DNA from: Phoronis australis
Taxonomy: Eukaryota > Phoronida > Phoronidae
Direction: 5' to 3'
Length of the DNA stretch: 62,000 bases
Assembly: GCA_002633005.1 (NCBI GenBank)
Contig: NMRA01000057.1
Location: 118,469 to 180,468 of the forward strand
A program made the position numbers and the translations under genes. The notes under the pieces are model-generated. The model was given only the letters and a program-made list of their open reading frames with translations, was not told where the DNA came from and did not search any database. Below, in pieces: positions 12,101-25,300 of the stretch; position 1 is the first letter of the stretch; each line of letters begins with the position of its first letter.

Positions 12101-13800
12101 CTGAGAGGACGAAAACTGCCCGTTCTCAAACGACTGGGTGTACGCTTTGCTTCCCAGTAGCAAGTTAACGCTACAGTACCCCCACTCAGAAAAAAAGTTT
12201 ACGCGAAGCAACGTAAACCAGTTCTTATCATGGACTAGATGGCCCTGATTTATTCTGGCTAAAGATTAGTCATAAAAATGAAGTCCAGTAACTTAGCAAA
12301 GATGGTTGGCCCTCCGAAAAGGGCACATTATAAATTTAGAGAACACGTACATTGTGATCAAAGATATTGTTTCGGGCACTGAAAACCGCGTTGAGGACGC
12401 ATATCAAGGCTCTGTGTTGCTCGTGTTTACATGGATATGTGTATTTGAGATTAGCCCTTCAATTTCCAAACAAGTTAAGACCATGATTTCCTGTGCCTTT
12501 TGTGGTTCTTCCCGACTTACGTGTACATGTTATTGCTGAAATACGTGTATATATGTTTTAAGTGATATTTGCAAATTATTCTTCAAAAGTGCGCTACACC
12601 TAATTTTTAATTACCGTGTTTCAACACAAACTTGTTCAATCGCTGTTTTTTTTCTTGTTTTTAATGACTGTAAGATGATCGATTAACTTGTTTCCATAGT
12701 ATGTGATTCGTATGTGTAAGTCCCATAAATACCTACTTTATTGCTATAAAAATTCGATTAAACATCCAAATACTTAGTTCGGCAGAATGTGGCAAAGTTC
12801 TGTCAAAGTCGGTCTTGCTTATTTTGAAAGATACAGACATAACTGTTCGCGTAGTTACTTAAATTATCGCCTAGTCGATTTTTGTTTTTCAAATGTGAAG
12901 TTGTTTGACGTTTTTAAGTGGTACTTTACGGACCAAAATCTTTGTTTTCTAATACTTAAATTTCGAAGAGGCTGTCAGAATGAGTGCTATGTTAACAGCA
13001 ACCATCACAAGTCCCGTATTTTTTAGACAATGTAAAGATCGTGAAGTACATAAGAGGTTTATAGCTTTCACACCCTAGATTTGGACAGACTGTACAGCCT
13101 CTAACGACGTACGAACGGAACATAATGTATTGGCACTACTTGGTCAAGAAATTTAACCTTAAACAACGTATTTATCCGCAATAAAATTCCAACCAATCAT
13201 AGTCCGTAGTTGGAAATTGCTCAAACGTCTACAACAGCATGTCTATCACAGTGTTTGTTTCGCATTCTTCGACCTTCTTGGCCACACTTTTTTGCAAGTT
13301 CAATGCATAAGTATTCAAAGTCACTCGATTCCAAATAATCCTTTGTCAATTTGTCTCAATAATACCAACGATGCTTAGGTGACAAGGGCTCATCAAAAGC
13401 CAGTTCCGGGTTGAGTTTTGTAGACTGCAAGACACCAGCTTGCAATTACGGGACGGAAACGCCGAATTCAATCCCACAATCCAATACTGCAACCTCGCTA
13501 ACCAATCACTTCAGTGGCCGCCATTTTGATAGGACAGACTAGTAACCTCTTGAGCCTATCCGTGAAACATTTCGATTTTCTCTCATTTGATTGTGGGAAG
13601 TCTTTGCGAGATCTTGCATGTCTGCGGAGCGCTACCCCGGTAAACTTGTTCTTTGCTGAAGACTAAAATAATTCACTCGAGTTTCGAAGCAGTTACTTGG
13701 TCGGTGTATCTCTTTGGCAACCATCTTGTTCAAAACTGGGGGAGGCTCCACGGCCTGAATCGTTCTGAAAACATTTAGCAAAACAGTTATCAACATGAAG
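9177..13800. other. Gene-poor interval
   Basis: No exon with supportable content. Short open frames (for example around 10494-10724) have no recognisable motif. The only clear structure is the short minisatellite at 9846-9909. Confidence 0.4.
9846..9909. repeat. Minisatellite, ACCCCCTCGACCCAC units
   Basis: Three close copies of AACCCCCTCGACCCA separated by variable short spacers (CGACCCA, CAATCTAC). It is too small and irregular for a CRISPR array. Confidence 0.8.
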
Positions 13801-13859
13801 CCTGTTAACAAAATTTGAGCTTTTTGCCTTTAACTCGATCTTTTACAGATGTAGGATGA

Positions 13860-15560
13860 CCAAAAAAGTTGACAGTTTGCTGTTGTAGTAGTATGGTGAC
13901 ATAACGTTTTTGACATCCACTACTCATAAAATGGGATTTGTTCAAATGACGGGCAAGGAATTTCTCTTCGAAAACTACAGTGGCCAACAGAAGCAGGCCA
14001 CGGAGATCAAATCTGTTCAAAAATCGCGTAGTACCCGCGCAGTCCCAGCAAATAGGACTGCATCAGGTTTTAATAAAATTATGATGTCGTTAGCCAAATC
14101 TGGCAGACAAGGAATTTCTTAACGAGAGCTAGATTGGCCAACAGAGGGGAACGCGGTTATGATGGGCCGTTGAGGGGAAAGTGTCGCCGGAAAAATAAGA
14201 GCGTATTTGTGTACATTACGCCGTTATTTATGGCGTAAAAGAACGAGCGTGATTCAATTTTTACGACATAAAATAACGCTCGTAATTTAATTAAAATTCT
14301 TAGCCTATGACGTGCGGTTTTACAACTCACGCAAATACTTAGTTACTGACAGGTTACGTGTCTAAGAGCGCTGAATCATGGCGGATAAAATTGCTGCTGC
14401 AATGTCAGCGATTGTGCAAGAGCGAACTGCCCATGCAGCAACGGCATAGTGAGCAGGGGATATACTTAGCCACTCGCCCAGTCGCCTATGCGATTAAACT
14501 GAAATGGTGCTGGGCGAGTAGAAGTTCACTTGCCGGTCGCCCAGGTGGCAAGCGAATTTTCAGAGCACAAAAGCACTTTATCGTTTTTCACATGAAAATT
14601 AATAAATTTTGTCTTCCCTATGCTGCTTTTATCATGAATTGATAGCTTAATTTGGTTCTCACGTCCATGCTCCGGGAGTAAAAAATATCGACCATATTTC
14701 TTGAAATTAACTTCTTGTTGACAGTTAGTTGCACAATGTAATTTTTAGCCAAGATTATTTAATAAATAACAGCATTGAAAACACATATAAATTAAGATGG
14801 CTGTCCTTGTTATTGTTACTAGTAATATAAAATGTCGCAATTTTACCTTGATTAATCATACATGTATAGAATCTATTTGGTGCGGCCATAAAATGTCCAG
14901 TTGCAATGTCGTTTACAATTGGTTACACATTCAACAGAAAACCATCTGCATGTCCATTCCTAGGTATATTGGTTTCTCGTGTATGTTAGATTAACACTGA
15001 TTGGTTTAGATTTGGAACGTTCTTAAGGTACTTTACAAGCGTAATTTACGATGACGTTTCCCCCATTTAATTTTTTACGAGCGTAATTTTACTGCAACAC
15101 TTTTGCAATTAAGTTACGCTCGTAATACGAGCGTAATTTTACGGCGAAGCTTTCCCCATTTAATTTACAAGCGTAATTGTACGACGACACTCCTACAATT
15201 TAATTTACACACGTAATTACGTGCGTAATTTTACGGCGACGCTTTCCCCTCAAGGGCCCAAGATACGCGGTAGTGTAATCCGTCGACTTGTACCGGCACA
15301 TTCTGATTATATATCTCTACTCAAAGTTTTTGAAAAATGAGTCAAGTCCGAAAAGGAACTTGGGACAAAAATAAAACGGCGTACAGGGGGCTCCACGATA
15401 GTCAAATCCGTCCGAAAATCGAATGGTACCCACACATTCTACCAAGTAGGACTGCATCTGCTTCGAAAAAATGTAATGTCGGTTTGCCAAAAAATAGCAA
15501 AGGAATTCCTTGTTGAAACTGCAACGGCCAACAGGGGTGCTACGGTATTCCGAACTGCAT
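13860..15560. repeat. Diverged repeat units split by a TIR element
   Basis: The phrases 'CAAGGAATTTCT...GGCCAACAG' and 'AGGACTGCATC' recur near 13950-14140 and 15450-15530, about 150 bp per unit, in the same orientation. The middle is occupied by the element at 14163-15260, which appears to have inserted into the array. The phrasing (TCCGTCCGAAAAT) resembles the Helentron-like repeats further right. Confidence 0.55.
14163..15260. mobile_element. 1.1-kb TIR element with GCGTAATTTTA subterminal repeats
   Basis: The ends read TGGGCCGTTGAGGGGAAAG and, inverted, TGGGCCCTTGAGGGGAAAG, followed by GTGTCGCCGG/GCGTCGCCGT. Inside both ends ACGAGCGTAATTTTA-type motifs recur many times in both orientations, like subterminal transposase-binding repeats. 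A short frame at 14378-14449 (MADKIAAAMSAIVQERTA) could be a transposase start, but it stops after 23 codons. Non-autonomous. Confidence 0.75.
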
Positions 15561-15830
15561 AAGTGTATCAGATATCGTCAAGATCAATCGAACGTTTTTT
15601 TTTAATATCGACGGACGAACACAGGTAACGACGACCAGCGGCTGATTGACAGGTGTTGATTATATGCGTAGACATTTGGGCATCTAGAACCAGTGGGAAT
15701 TTATAGGCACATAAAAATAATGGCCAAGTAGTGCAATCTTTAAGGCCTGGAAAGAACTGGTCTTATCCAAAATACTTCAGCGACGAAAACTGTACAAGTA
15801 CAAGGCCAAATCAGAACCATCAGGGTGGAG

Positions 15831-15956
15831 TTCAGTAGCTTTCTCACAGCTGGAAAATTCTAGCCAAAATCACGTGTTCTCATTTAAAATACACGGCAAC
15901 ATCCTGCGTAATTTCGCAAAGTTTTGCTTTTCTAGCGAGGTCCTCGCGTTACTGAA
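15831..15956. mobile_element. TTCAGTAACGCTAGGACC MITE, copy 1
   Basis: 126 bp with a decayed left end (TTCAGTAGCT) and right end TCCTCGCGTTACTGAA. The interior TCACGTGTTCTCATTTAAAA and GCAAAGTTTTGCTTTTCTAG matches copies 2 and 3. It lies just downstream of the receptor gene. Confidence 0.75.
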
Positions 15957-16141
15957 TTCTACTCGGCGTCTCTAAAGGAGTCAGCTTTGTGTTTTAAAGA
16001 TTTCAAAAGCACTGTTTACGAAATTTTCCCGAAATGCATTCTGGTTTACTACTGGTACATGTACAATAAATTTGCGAAGGGTGCATTCTTCCCACGACTC
16101 GCTGTGCGTGGTGTACAATACTTTTTTAAGACTCTATCCAA

Positions 16142-16357
16142 TCACATGGCGTTAAGTACCTGTAAATAACTTACATCTGGGCTTTTGAGATCACAACCAG
16201 CTTTAAGATCCATATGAATGCTATCCTCTCTAGCTGGGTGAATTCTGATGGAGTTGCCACTGGATCGCCTGACGTAGGACGCTGGCGCAGTCGAATCGTT
16301 CACTGCATTTTGGGGTATTGCCTTCTTAGCCCTTATGAAAATGGAGTAGGGGTTGCT
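16142..16357 (-). CDS. Exon 20: cytoplasmic tail, possible C-terminus
   Basis: Acceptor CGCTTTCAG. Encodes a hydrophilic Ser- and Arg-rich tail. Two ends are possible. Either the exon stops at a GTAAGT donor (last coding base 16175, after SPD) and a further exon lies downstream, or it reads through 33 nt to a TGA at 16142-16144 and ends VSYLQVLNAM. I found no convincing further exon or poly(A) signal. Confidence 0.75.
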   Translation of the reverse strand, partial: SNPYSIFIRAKKAIPQNAVNDSTAPASYVRRSSGNSIRIHPAREDSIHMDLKAGCDLKSPDVSYLQVLNAM

Positions 16358-19300
16358 CTGAAAGCGAATCATAGCTAATTACATACCGATTTCTGGATTC
16401 CTGTTCCTAAAAAGTTGCAAGTAGTTGTATGCACCAGTTCACAGTTATCAACAGAAATTTTAGCCAAGACAACATATTAAACTAACAATTTTCTTTGGCT
16501 TGAAATATGTATGTCACAATATACTTAATGGCGAGAGCAAAAGTGAACCTTAAAAAGATAATCTTTAGTTATCGGTGGCTTTAAATTTAAATGCACGTTA
16601 CTGGAAGGCAAATTATGAGTACACGGTTATGAGGGCAGACAATATCTCACCCCGGATGACCGGAGTTCGTGGGAGTCCTTAATTTTCTTTCGTTTCCTCC
16701 TTAAAGCTTCTCTGACCTCGTGGTTAAGTATGCAATGAAATAGACATATGAACAGTCCCTGTAGCGAATTCAGTACGGCGAAAAGGTATTGGAACACTAT
16801 TAGAGACTGATTCAGCGCGAGAATGCCGAAGGCCCACGTGAGACCGAGGAGAGGAAGAAGTATTAGGAAGCCTTTGACGGCGGCTCTGCAAAGAAAGAAA
16901 TGAACTATGTTGCTTAGTGACATGGCGCAAATGTGTGGCTTCCCAGAAGCACAAAAAAAAATAAATACAGGCACATAGTCCTTTGAAACATAGCATTTGG
17001 AAACAAAATTTAAACGTTTCTACTTGATAACTTCCGCATCGAATATTGGCCGCATACCATAGTCTAATGAGTCAATATCAGAAAGATTATGACGGCCAGT
17101 TGGCTTCCCTAAGGCTAGACTAAAATAAAGTCTTTAATTAGCAACCACTTCCTAGAATACCACACCGCCGTCTCTGATTCTGTGGTATCCACATTTCTGC
17201 ACGGTAGATGGCGTACCAAGCACTACCTTGTATTTATGAATATTAATAGGTGCGCGGCCACTACCGACGGTAGAATATAAGCGGAGGAACATCAATGTAA
17301 AATTGTAATTAAAAACTGAACGTCTACAGCATTTGTATTTTTCAAAGTGTGTCTTTGAGTAAGAGCTAAGCTAAAAAAATCTGGTTTTTAAATACATGTA
17401 CTCAATGACCTACTTCATCTGTACTTTAGTTTTGGTCTCTTCCTCATTCGTGGTCACCGCGCCAACAACGATGTAAATTACCATTGTAAGAATAATGGTG
17501 TTGGCCTGAAATAAACAGAGGCAGTTTCCGTTAACTGTGCTCAACTTCTATTTTTTACTCGAAATCGAATGTTTTGGACATTTTTCGTTCAATACGTTCA
17601 ACGTAAGTTAATACCAACTCATTATAATTGTCTAACCTCTGTGCTTGAGCTTGGTATGAGTGAATTGTGTTGTTGAAATCACAGTTAATGACCGCTAGAT
17701 CGAGCTACAAACTCGAATACAAACTCTCGAGTGAAATCTCAAGATTTGGAGTTTAGACTCAAACTTACACTTTTAATGCTGGGGTCATCAAGTGCAAAAC
17801 AAAATAGGATTACACAGTTATCCACGTAAACTAAAATACACTTGAGCACTGAATAATGAACACTTATATCGAATGGTGCTGAAGTAGAATTCGAAATGGT
17901 AAAAAAATCTCGGTTCTTAAGTAAAAAGATTCAACCTCTGCCCTCTGGTTTGTCACTTTTCATCAAACACACATGTACATACAAACATTTACCGTTTATA
18001 TGATTACATTGTTGTACCATTATGGTATGACTTTAAGAAATAGACACAGCAGCCAGTGTCATTTTTCACCCGTCCATGTCGTTCATATGGTCACTAGATT
18101 AAGATTGTGTCATGTTGGTTTCCAAAACCATCACCAGACGTCGTCGCAATTTTCCTGCGACTGATTCAACCATAATCGGTAATGTGCAGGGGCTCAGCGT
18201 AATACTGCACTCTGGAACGATTATGTAAAGCCGTACTCACGATTATCACAGCTATTGCAGGTCCAACAAAACCCCATATCTGACCACTCTCAATAGACAG
18301 CCAACATCTAAAATGGTAAAAAATATAATGGGAACATATCAAAAAAAATCATTTCTCGCCGAGAAGCGGGCGAATTTTGAGGTAATTACTGACCTAAAAA
18401 GCAGTAAAGCCACCTACACTGCTAGTATAATAGCTCGAAAGTCCGTGATTTGTAGATCTAACACATTCTTGAATGCACAGATAAGGGGAAGATGTTGATT
18501 ATTGTGATTTAAAAGTGGCACCACACACACTGGACACAAGCAGTTAAGGTGACGCTGAGAAGCGAAACATGGTTACATTAGATTCTAAAACGCTTTTATT
18601 GGTGTGATTTTGTTACAAATAAAGCTTACTCACTAAAATGTTTGAAGTCCCTCGGTTGCCACGATTTTTGTCCAAAGTTTAAAAAACGGGTCCTCAATGT
18701 GTGCGCAAACACAAAACGCTATTGGGTACACCGACGAAAGCAGCCTCTGTGTCTCAACTTACGTATCAGCGTTAGCGTACGACCTATAGTCGATAACAAA
18801 GGTGATGCTGACGACGATCAACGGAAAGCCGAAGGATGTGGGAACATAAATCTTGAGTTGACTGGTCCCAGTGTTAAAAACTTTGACGACTTTAGAATAC
18901 AGATGAAACCCCTCGACCATCATCCAACAAAAGGTACTCAGCCATAAGTGGTGAAGAAGAACGGCGACAACAGTACACGCCACCTAACGGATCATCAATA
19001 TAAAGACCATTATACACGCAAATATTCCGTTCTGCATCTCGGCATTTTCAAATGATATGACATGTACAGCTTGGAGTGCTAGTGAACATTTAATAATACA
19101 ACACAGAAATCGACTCAGTGAATACAGCACTGATTTTCAAGAACCATTCAGACTATTACACGTACATACATATTCAAAAGAAATTATGCATGTGCAAATT
19201 GCAGTTAAAACAAAACAAGAGCAGTTCTATGTACACGCCGGTGGTTTTTTCCATGCCCATCTTGAAGAGTCTTCTTTATTTCTTCTACTTACGTCAAAAT

Positions 19301-22300
19301 AAATTACATTGTTCCCAAACCTCATCTTGTTTACTCTGTAACGTAGCTCGTCGCGTACTCTTGACAAAATTTATTAAGATATACACTCTAATGTGACACA
19401 GAGGCATTTCGTTTCACTGACTCAACTTAAAGTGGATTCACGTACAGATAACCAAAGGATTGTCAGGATTTCAGCTCTTCCGGGTGAATGAAACAACTTA
19501 GATTTGGTTTTGGTAGAATTTATAATGTAAGTTGATATTTAACCTTCGCGAGCTCATAATTTAAAACATTTTCTTTTTCCAGTCTTGAAAAGCTAGCATA
19601 ACAGGCCGTATTAGAAGCGCACTAGGTTCTGTTAGAGATCTGAACTCTCAAACACCCGGTAACAACACCCCTCCAAATACCAATCCTGCCCAGCTTGTAT
19701 ATCAAGCAGCCATAGTGGTCGGACACTATCGGAGATCTTTTTCAGGCCCAAAGCAGGGTACCAGCTATTCCCTCACTGTACAGGGAAGACAAGATGAGGT
19801 CAGCAACATTACTAGTTGTCAAGTTGCGTGGCCCGGGAAGCCTGGCCACTAATTTGAGAGTTTGGATAGTTATTCTCAATAACCAACCTCATTAAGTCGA
19901 ACCCCACCAAAGGTGTAGCAAGTGACATTGGCAACACAAACAAATCTCAAAATAGCGTAAAATTCAGGCAGGGATGAAGCAAAGGGGTGCAGATTGTTTC
20001 TACCCTCGTATTTACTTTGATTTATCATGTGTCTATAGATGGATCTCATGCGCCCCCAATGTTTGTAGCTGGAAGTTTCGAAGTTGTTGGCATTGCTAAC
20101 TGCTTACCCAGTTTCCTCTGGCAAGAGATGAGAGAAGAAAAACCATGTTGGCAAGAATGATGGTAACCATGAGGAACTTGTGTATTGCAGTCCTGTCTGA
20201 TCTGAGGTTGTCTAACCACATCAACAAAGTGATGCAGACAGCAAGCGCCAAAATGGACAATCCGCAGCCGACATAGGTGATCCATAGAAGTGCTATTCTG
20301 TGGCTTTCTTCCACCTGAAAACCGATAAGTAATGTTCATCCATACGCCTTAACACGACAATGAAGACAATACAGGCAGAGAGTAGTGACGCATCTCTGCA
20401 ATATGATTGTTTATCTCAATGTTCACACGACAACTTTTTCTTGGGGATTCAAAATTTTTTCGTCCATAAGTATCGTTTTTGCACAGTTTAGAAATAACTC
20501 TCTGTTCACACGCACACGCTAATACGAAGGAACGCGTACGTTTTTTTGTGTTTCTTTCCACGCGAATACGTTAATATGATCGTGTCGTCAGCCGTTTCTA
20601 AAATTTGTGATTTTGTTGTGAATACATATTGACAGGAGCTGCACCGGTAAGGAGCTGCACCCCTAAGAAGCTGTGTTTTTACAAAAATCTATATTGGGGA
20701 GCGTTTTCAAAAGTTTTTGGTTGTAAAATTTTTGTCGATGAGTGTAGACAGGAGTGAAGGAAAAGTTGAATTTTCCAATTTTTTGCTCTTTTAAAAGCTT
20801 GCGTTTTAACTCACTGGATACCTGTGGACGAAAACTGTATCCGCAAAGAAAACGTGGCGTTTTTAAATAAAAATGGAGTCGTGTGAACAAGCAAAATGTT
20901 TGTATCTTTGGCGGAAGCCTTGCCCACAAAGAAAAAGTTGCGTTTTCAAATGTAAATGCTGCATAAGGACTCACCTCAAATGGAACGACTTGTACGAGGA
21001 CGGCAAAGTTGGTGGTATGATTGCAGAGGCAGGTGCTGTACGTCGTATTGTCAACCACACTGGTGCACCCAAAGTCACTCCAAGAACTGGAGCAAAGAAT
21101 AAAGAAAACATGTGAACCACAATAAAGCTCCTTAATTCTGATAAATGGGTATGTCGTGACATATGTTTTCGCCCGGGCAACACCATGTAAAAGGCGTCTT
21201 AGCACCCGGCACATATTTTCGTCCCAATATGTGTAGAGTGCGACAATATACATGTTATCATATTGTGTTGGCACAAATTACATCCCCTAAAGTGTTCATC
21301 CTGAGCAAAAATGCGTGGGTGTCTGTACTTGTGAACCTACGTGATACTACGTGTAAGCCTACGTGGAGGTATCGGCGAACTTCGACGAAGGACTCTTGCA
21401 GTGGATGAGATGGATGTTTCATGGAGCCTGGATGAGGACGCAGAGTTCGTGCAGTTAAGCTATCGAAAGTCGGAGGCAGTAAACCACGTTTTTAGTATCT
21501 TCTTGATGTTAATGTTTCCAAAATCAACGCTCACACAATTTTGGCCGTGTTTTGGTTTGTTTTACAAGAGCAACGAAGAGCATTGAGATGCCGTCCTACA
21601 ATGTGCATCGTGTATCGCAGATTCAAGAGATGATTACTATTTCAAACATTCCTAATAAAGGAAACAATGCTAGTAAACTAGGGTGTGCATAGCAAGTCAT
21701 ATATGCCCTCCTGAACATGTACACCTGTCAAGATCGTGAAAAGTAAAGACTGGCACTAGGGGGCACAGTGGTAGTCACATACGTCCAAATGTCGTTGTCA
21801 TTCGTTGCCACGTTCATAGAAATACAATTGCAAAATTTCTAAAAGGACCTTGTAGGGCTTTACCACGGAGAAACAGCTGTGGATCCGAAAAATACAGTAG
21901 TCAAAATTGTCCAAAACCATTGTCGGGTATGCTCTTTCCATATGCCAATTTTTACAGTCATCCTTAGAGTGGTTTGGCTGATAGAGCGGCGGACGCCAGA
22001 CAACAGACTCGAAATCGGCCATTACGTGGCGAACACTATGCCAATTCCATCTGCAAAATGGAAGATACGATGGCCTCTTCAATAGACCCATTTAAACCAA
22101 ATTTCATAAAAACTGTCGAGGAACTTCAAAGAAAATGATGAAAACGAAAACAAAAAATGCTAGTGCGGACACAGCTCTACTCGGATCCGTCCAAAAGTCC
22201 CACAAATACACTTGCCAATATTAATAAAGATCCTAACGAGGGTTTAGGAGATACCGCCATGGAAGCAAAAACAAAAACTGCCAATAGGAGGTGCCACATC

Positions 22301-25300
22301 AGCCACATTGCTTCGAAAATCATCGTCAGCCGTCCTTTCCACAGAAGGAACATATCATTATGCTAATTTTAATTTTCATTATCATCCTTTAAAATGATTT
22401 GGTTGATAGAGGAGCGGACGCTAAAAACAGACTCGAAAACAGTAAAAATGTCTACTAGGTGGCGCAAAATACCTTGCGTCTATCCGTAACCGGAAAGGTT
22501 GAGTCATCACACTAATAGATTACCGATTTGCCAAATTTTATGGAACTATTGATCGTTTAAACTTGGGGTACTCCCTATGCCGGGCAAGGGTTTTAAAGGT
22601 GAAGTTTAGGGAAATTTCGGGGTTAGTCGTCAAGCCAAACACAGAACGATGACGGTGTGTCATTCTCTGAACATGCGTATCAAGAGCTCATTTTGGTAAT
22701 CATAAGCAAATTTGTTCAACATTTCTGACAGAAAACTTAACAAGAGCAACGCAAAGCGTTGAAATGCGCCCACAATTGCACCGTATACGCTTGTTTATTG
22801 GTACCATAATGTGGCCAGTAGAGGGCATATATGTAGTATGTTGTACTTTGCAAAATGGAAAGGCATGGTCATTGTCTCCTCAATAGGCTAGGGGCAAAAT
22901 GTGTGTGATCTTCATAATACAAGCACATCCTATACATCAGTTGCTTAAAGCACCACAGAAACATAGAATTAAAAACAAATTTACCAACATACGAGATTAG
23001 CACAGCATTAGAATGCCAGAAAAAAATTTCTACTTGGAACTTTTCCTTCATAGTCACGAAGTAACACAAAGTATACACCTGAAGACATATGAAGATACAG
23101 AGGTCAATGTAAAATACTTAAATTGCCACTAAAGGCATACCGGTAGTCAGAATCATCCTAAAGTCGTCATCGTCCGTTGTCAACATCACATAAATACACT
23201 TGCTAAATTTAGTAAAGATCCTGCAAACGGTTTGGGAGATACAGCCATGGGCGCGAAAACAACTGCCACTAGGAGGCGCCACAGTAATCAAAGTCATGGG
23301 AAATTCAGCGTCAACCGTCCTCTTCATAGTAAGAACCTACATGCCAATTTTCACAATCATACTTAGAGCACTTTGGTTGATAGAGGAGAGGACGCCAAAA
23401 AACAGACTCAAAAACAGTAAAAATGGCCACTGGGTGTCGCAAACTAGGTCGAATCCATCCGAAAACGGGAGGATAGTGTCATCGCACTAATAGGTGCCTA
23501 CATACCAAATTTTATGAAAATCCGTTCAGGACTTGTGAAGATAGAGGTAAACGTAAAAAAATAAAATTGCCACTAGGGGGCACACTGGTAGGCGGATCCA
23601 TCCAAAAGTCATCATCGTCTGTTGTTAACATCATATAAATACACTTATTAAATTTCGTAAAGATCCTGCGAACGGTTTAGGAGATACAGCCATAGGCGCA
23701 AAAAATACAAAACTGCCACTAGGAGGCGCCACAGTAGTCCAAATCGTCTGAAAATCATTGTCAGCTGTCTTCTTTATAGTAAGCACATACATGCCAATTT
23801 TCACAATCATCCTTTGAGCGGTTTGGTTGGTGGACGCAAAAATACAGACTCGAAAACACTAAAAATGGCCACTAGGTGACGCAAACTATGTTGAATCCAT
23901 CTGAAAACGGGAGGATAGCGTCATATCACTAATAGGTGCCTACATACCAAATTTCATGAAAATCCGTTCGGGACTTTTGAAGATACAAAGGTAAGCGTAA
24001 AAAAACTAAAATTGAGACTAGGGGGCACGCCGGTAGTCGGATCCGTCCAAAAGTCGTCATGTTCCCTTGTTATCATCATATAAATATACTTACACAATTT
24101 CGTAAAGATCCTGCGAACGATTTAAGAGATACAGCCATAGGCGAAAAAAAACAAAACTGCCACTAGGAGGCGCCACAGTAGTCGAAATCGTCGGAAAATC
24201 ATCGTCAACGGTCTTCTACATAGTAAGCATATACATGCCAATTTTCACAATCATCCTTAGAGCGGTTTGGTTGATAGAGGGGTGGACGCACAAAAACAGA
24301 CTCGAAAACACTAAAAATGACCACTAGGTGGCGCAAACTATGTCGAATCCATCTGAAAACGGGAGGATAGCGTCATCTCACTAATAGGTGCCCACATACC
24401 AAATTTCATGAAAATCCGTTCAGGACTTTTGAAGATACAAAGGTAAGCGTAAAAAACTAAAATTGCCACTAGGGGGCACACCAGTAGTCGGATCCGTCCG
24501 AAAGTTCGCACATGCCGTCCCATTTATGAATGGAACATATGTGCCAAATTTCATGAACGTATGTCAAAGGGTTTTGGAGATAGCGCAGCGGACGCCGGAC
24601 GCCGGACGCCGGACGCCGCCCGGACGGACGGACGGACGGACGGACGGACGGACGGAGATGACGGCATAATGCGTCCACATATAAATATGTGGGCGCATAA
24701 AAAGTAACCAATTAATCTAGCTTAAAGTCGAACATAAACTATATTGTCCACACGCATATACCGCAGCATCAGGAGCAAAAGTCGAATTACCTTTGAAATG
24801 AATCCCAGTATGTGCACTTCTTCTTATTGAGAGAGCAAGACTTCGATTGATTGCATTGTTGTGTTGGAGATTGGACCTACAAAATAATGAATGAAGACAG
24901 AACACGATTGTGAAGATCAGCTTCACAATTTTCAACTCACCCATATAACTATTTGGTACATGTACATGTTGTTGCTGAAAATGATCATGCGAGCGTTGAA
25001 ACAACCAATATGTTATTTCAGTGCTTTCAGGTACCATCCACCTTCTTTTGACAAGTGACTGCATTGACAGCCTCATAAACATTTTAATAGCACTATATAT
25101 CACAACGTGAAATGAATGTCCCAAAAACGAGAAAATACAAGATACGCGACTCTAATTGAAAGCTTCTTAGCTCCACGGATATAAGAGTGACTTATGAGCG
25201 TACGCATCGTTAGTGCGTCACGTCCATCCACAGGCTAGTTCCTTGTACAGGCGTGTGCCATACCCGCGCTTCTCTGATGTCCCGCGAGAAAGTGAAAAGA

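Larger units (their letters stand above)
22741..24704 (+). mobile_element. Helentron/HINE-like (pearl-like) element, full-length copy B
   Basis: Begins CAAGAGCAACGCAAAGCGTT, forming a small 5' hairpin, followed by ATGCGCCCACA. The centre is a tandem array of roughly 445-bp core units (marker CCAAATTTCATGAAAATCCG at 23505, 23947 and 24399). Then come GGACGCC repeats, a (CGGA)n array, a terminal hairpin and AAAAAG. The start motif ATGCGCCCACA reappears inverted in the 3' hairpin, that is, subterminal inverted repeats. This layout is known for HINEs mobilised by Helentrons and for bivalve pearl elements. Non-coding. Confidence 0.75.

Noticed and set aside
13805-14122. Open frames on both strands (70-71 codons)
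   Set aside because: They lie in the diverged repeat units around 13860-14160 and have no domain.
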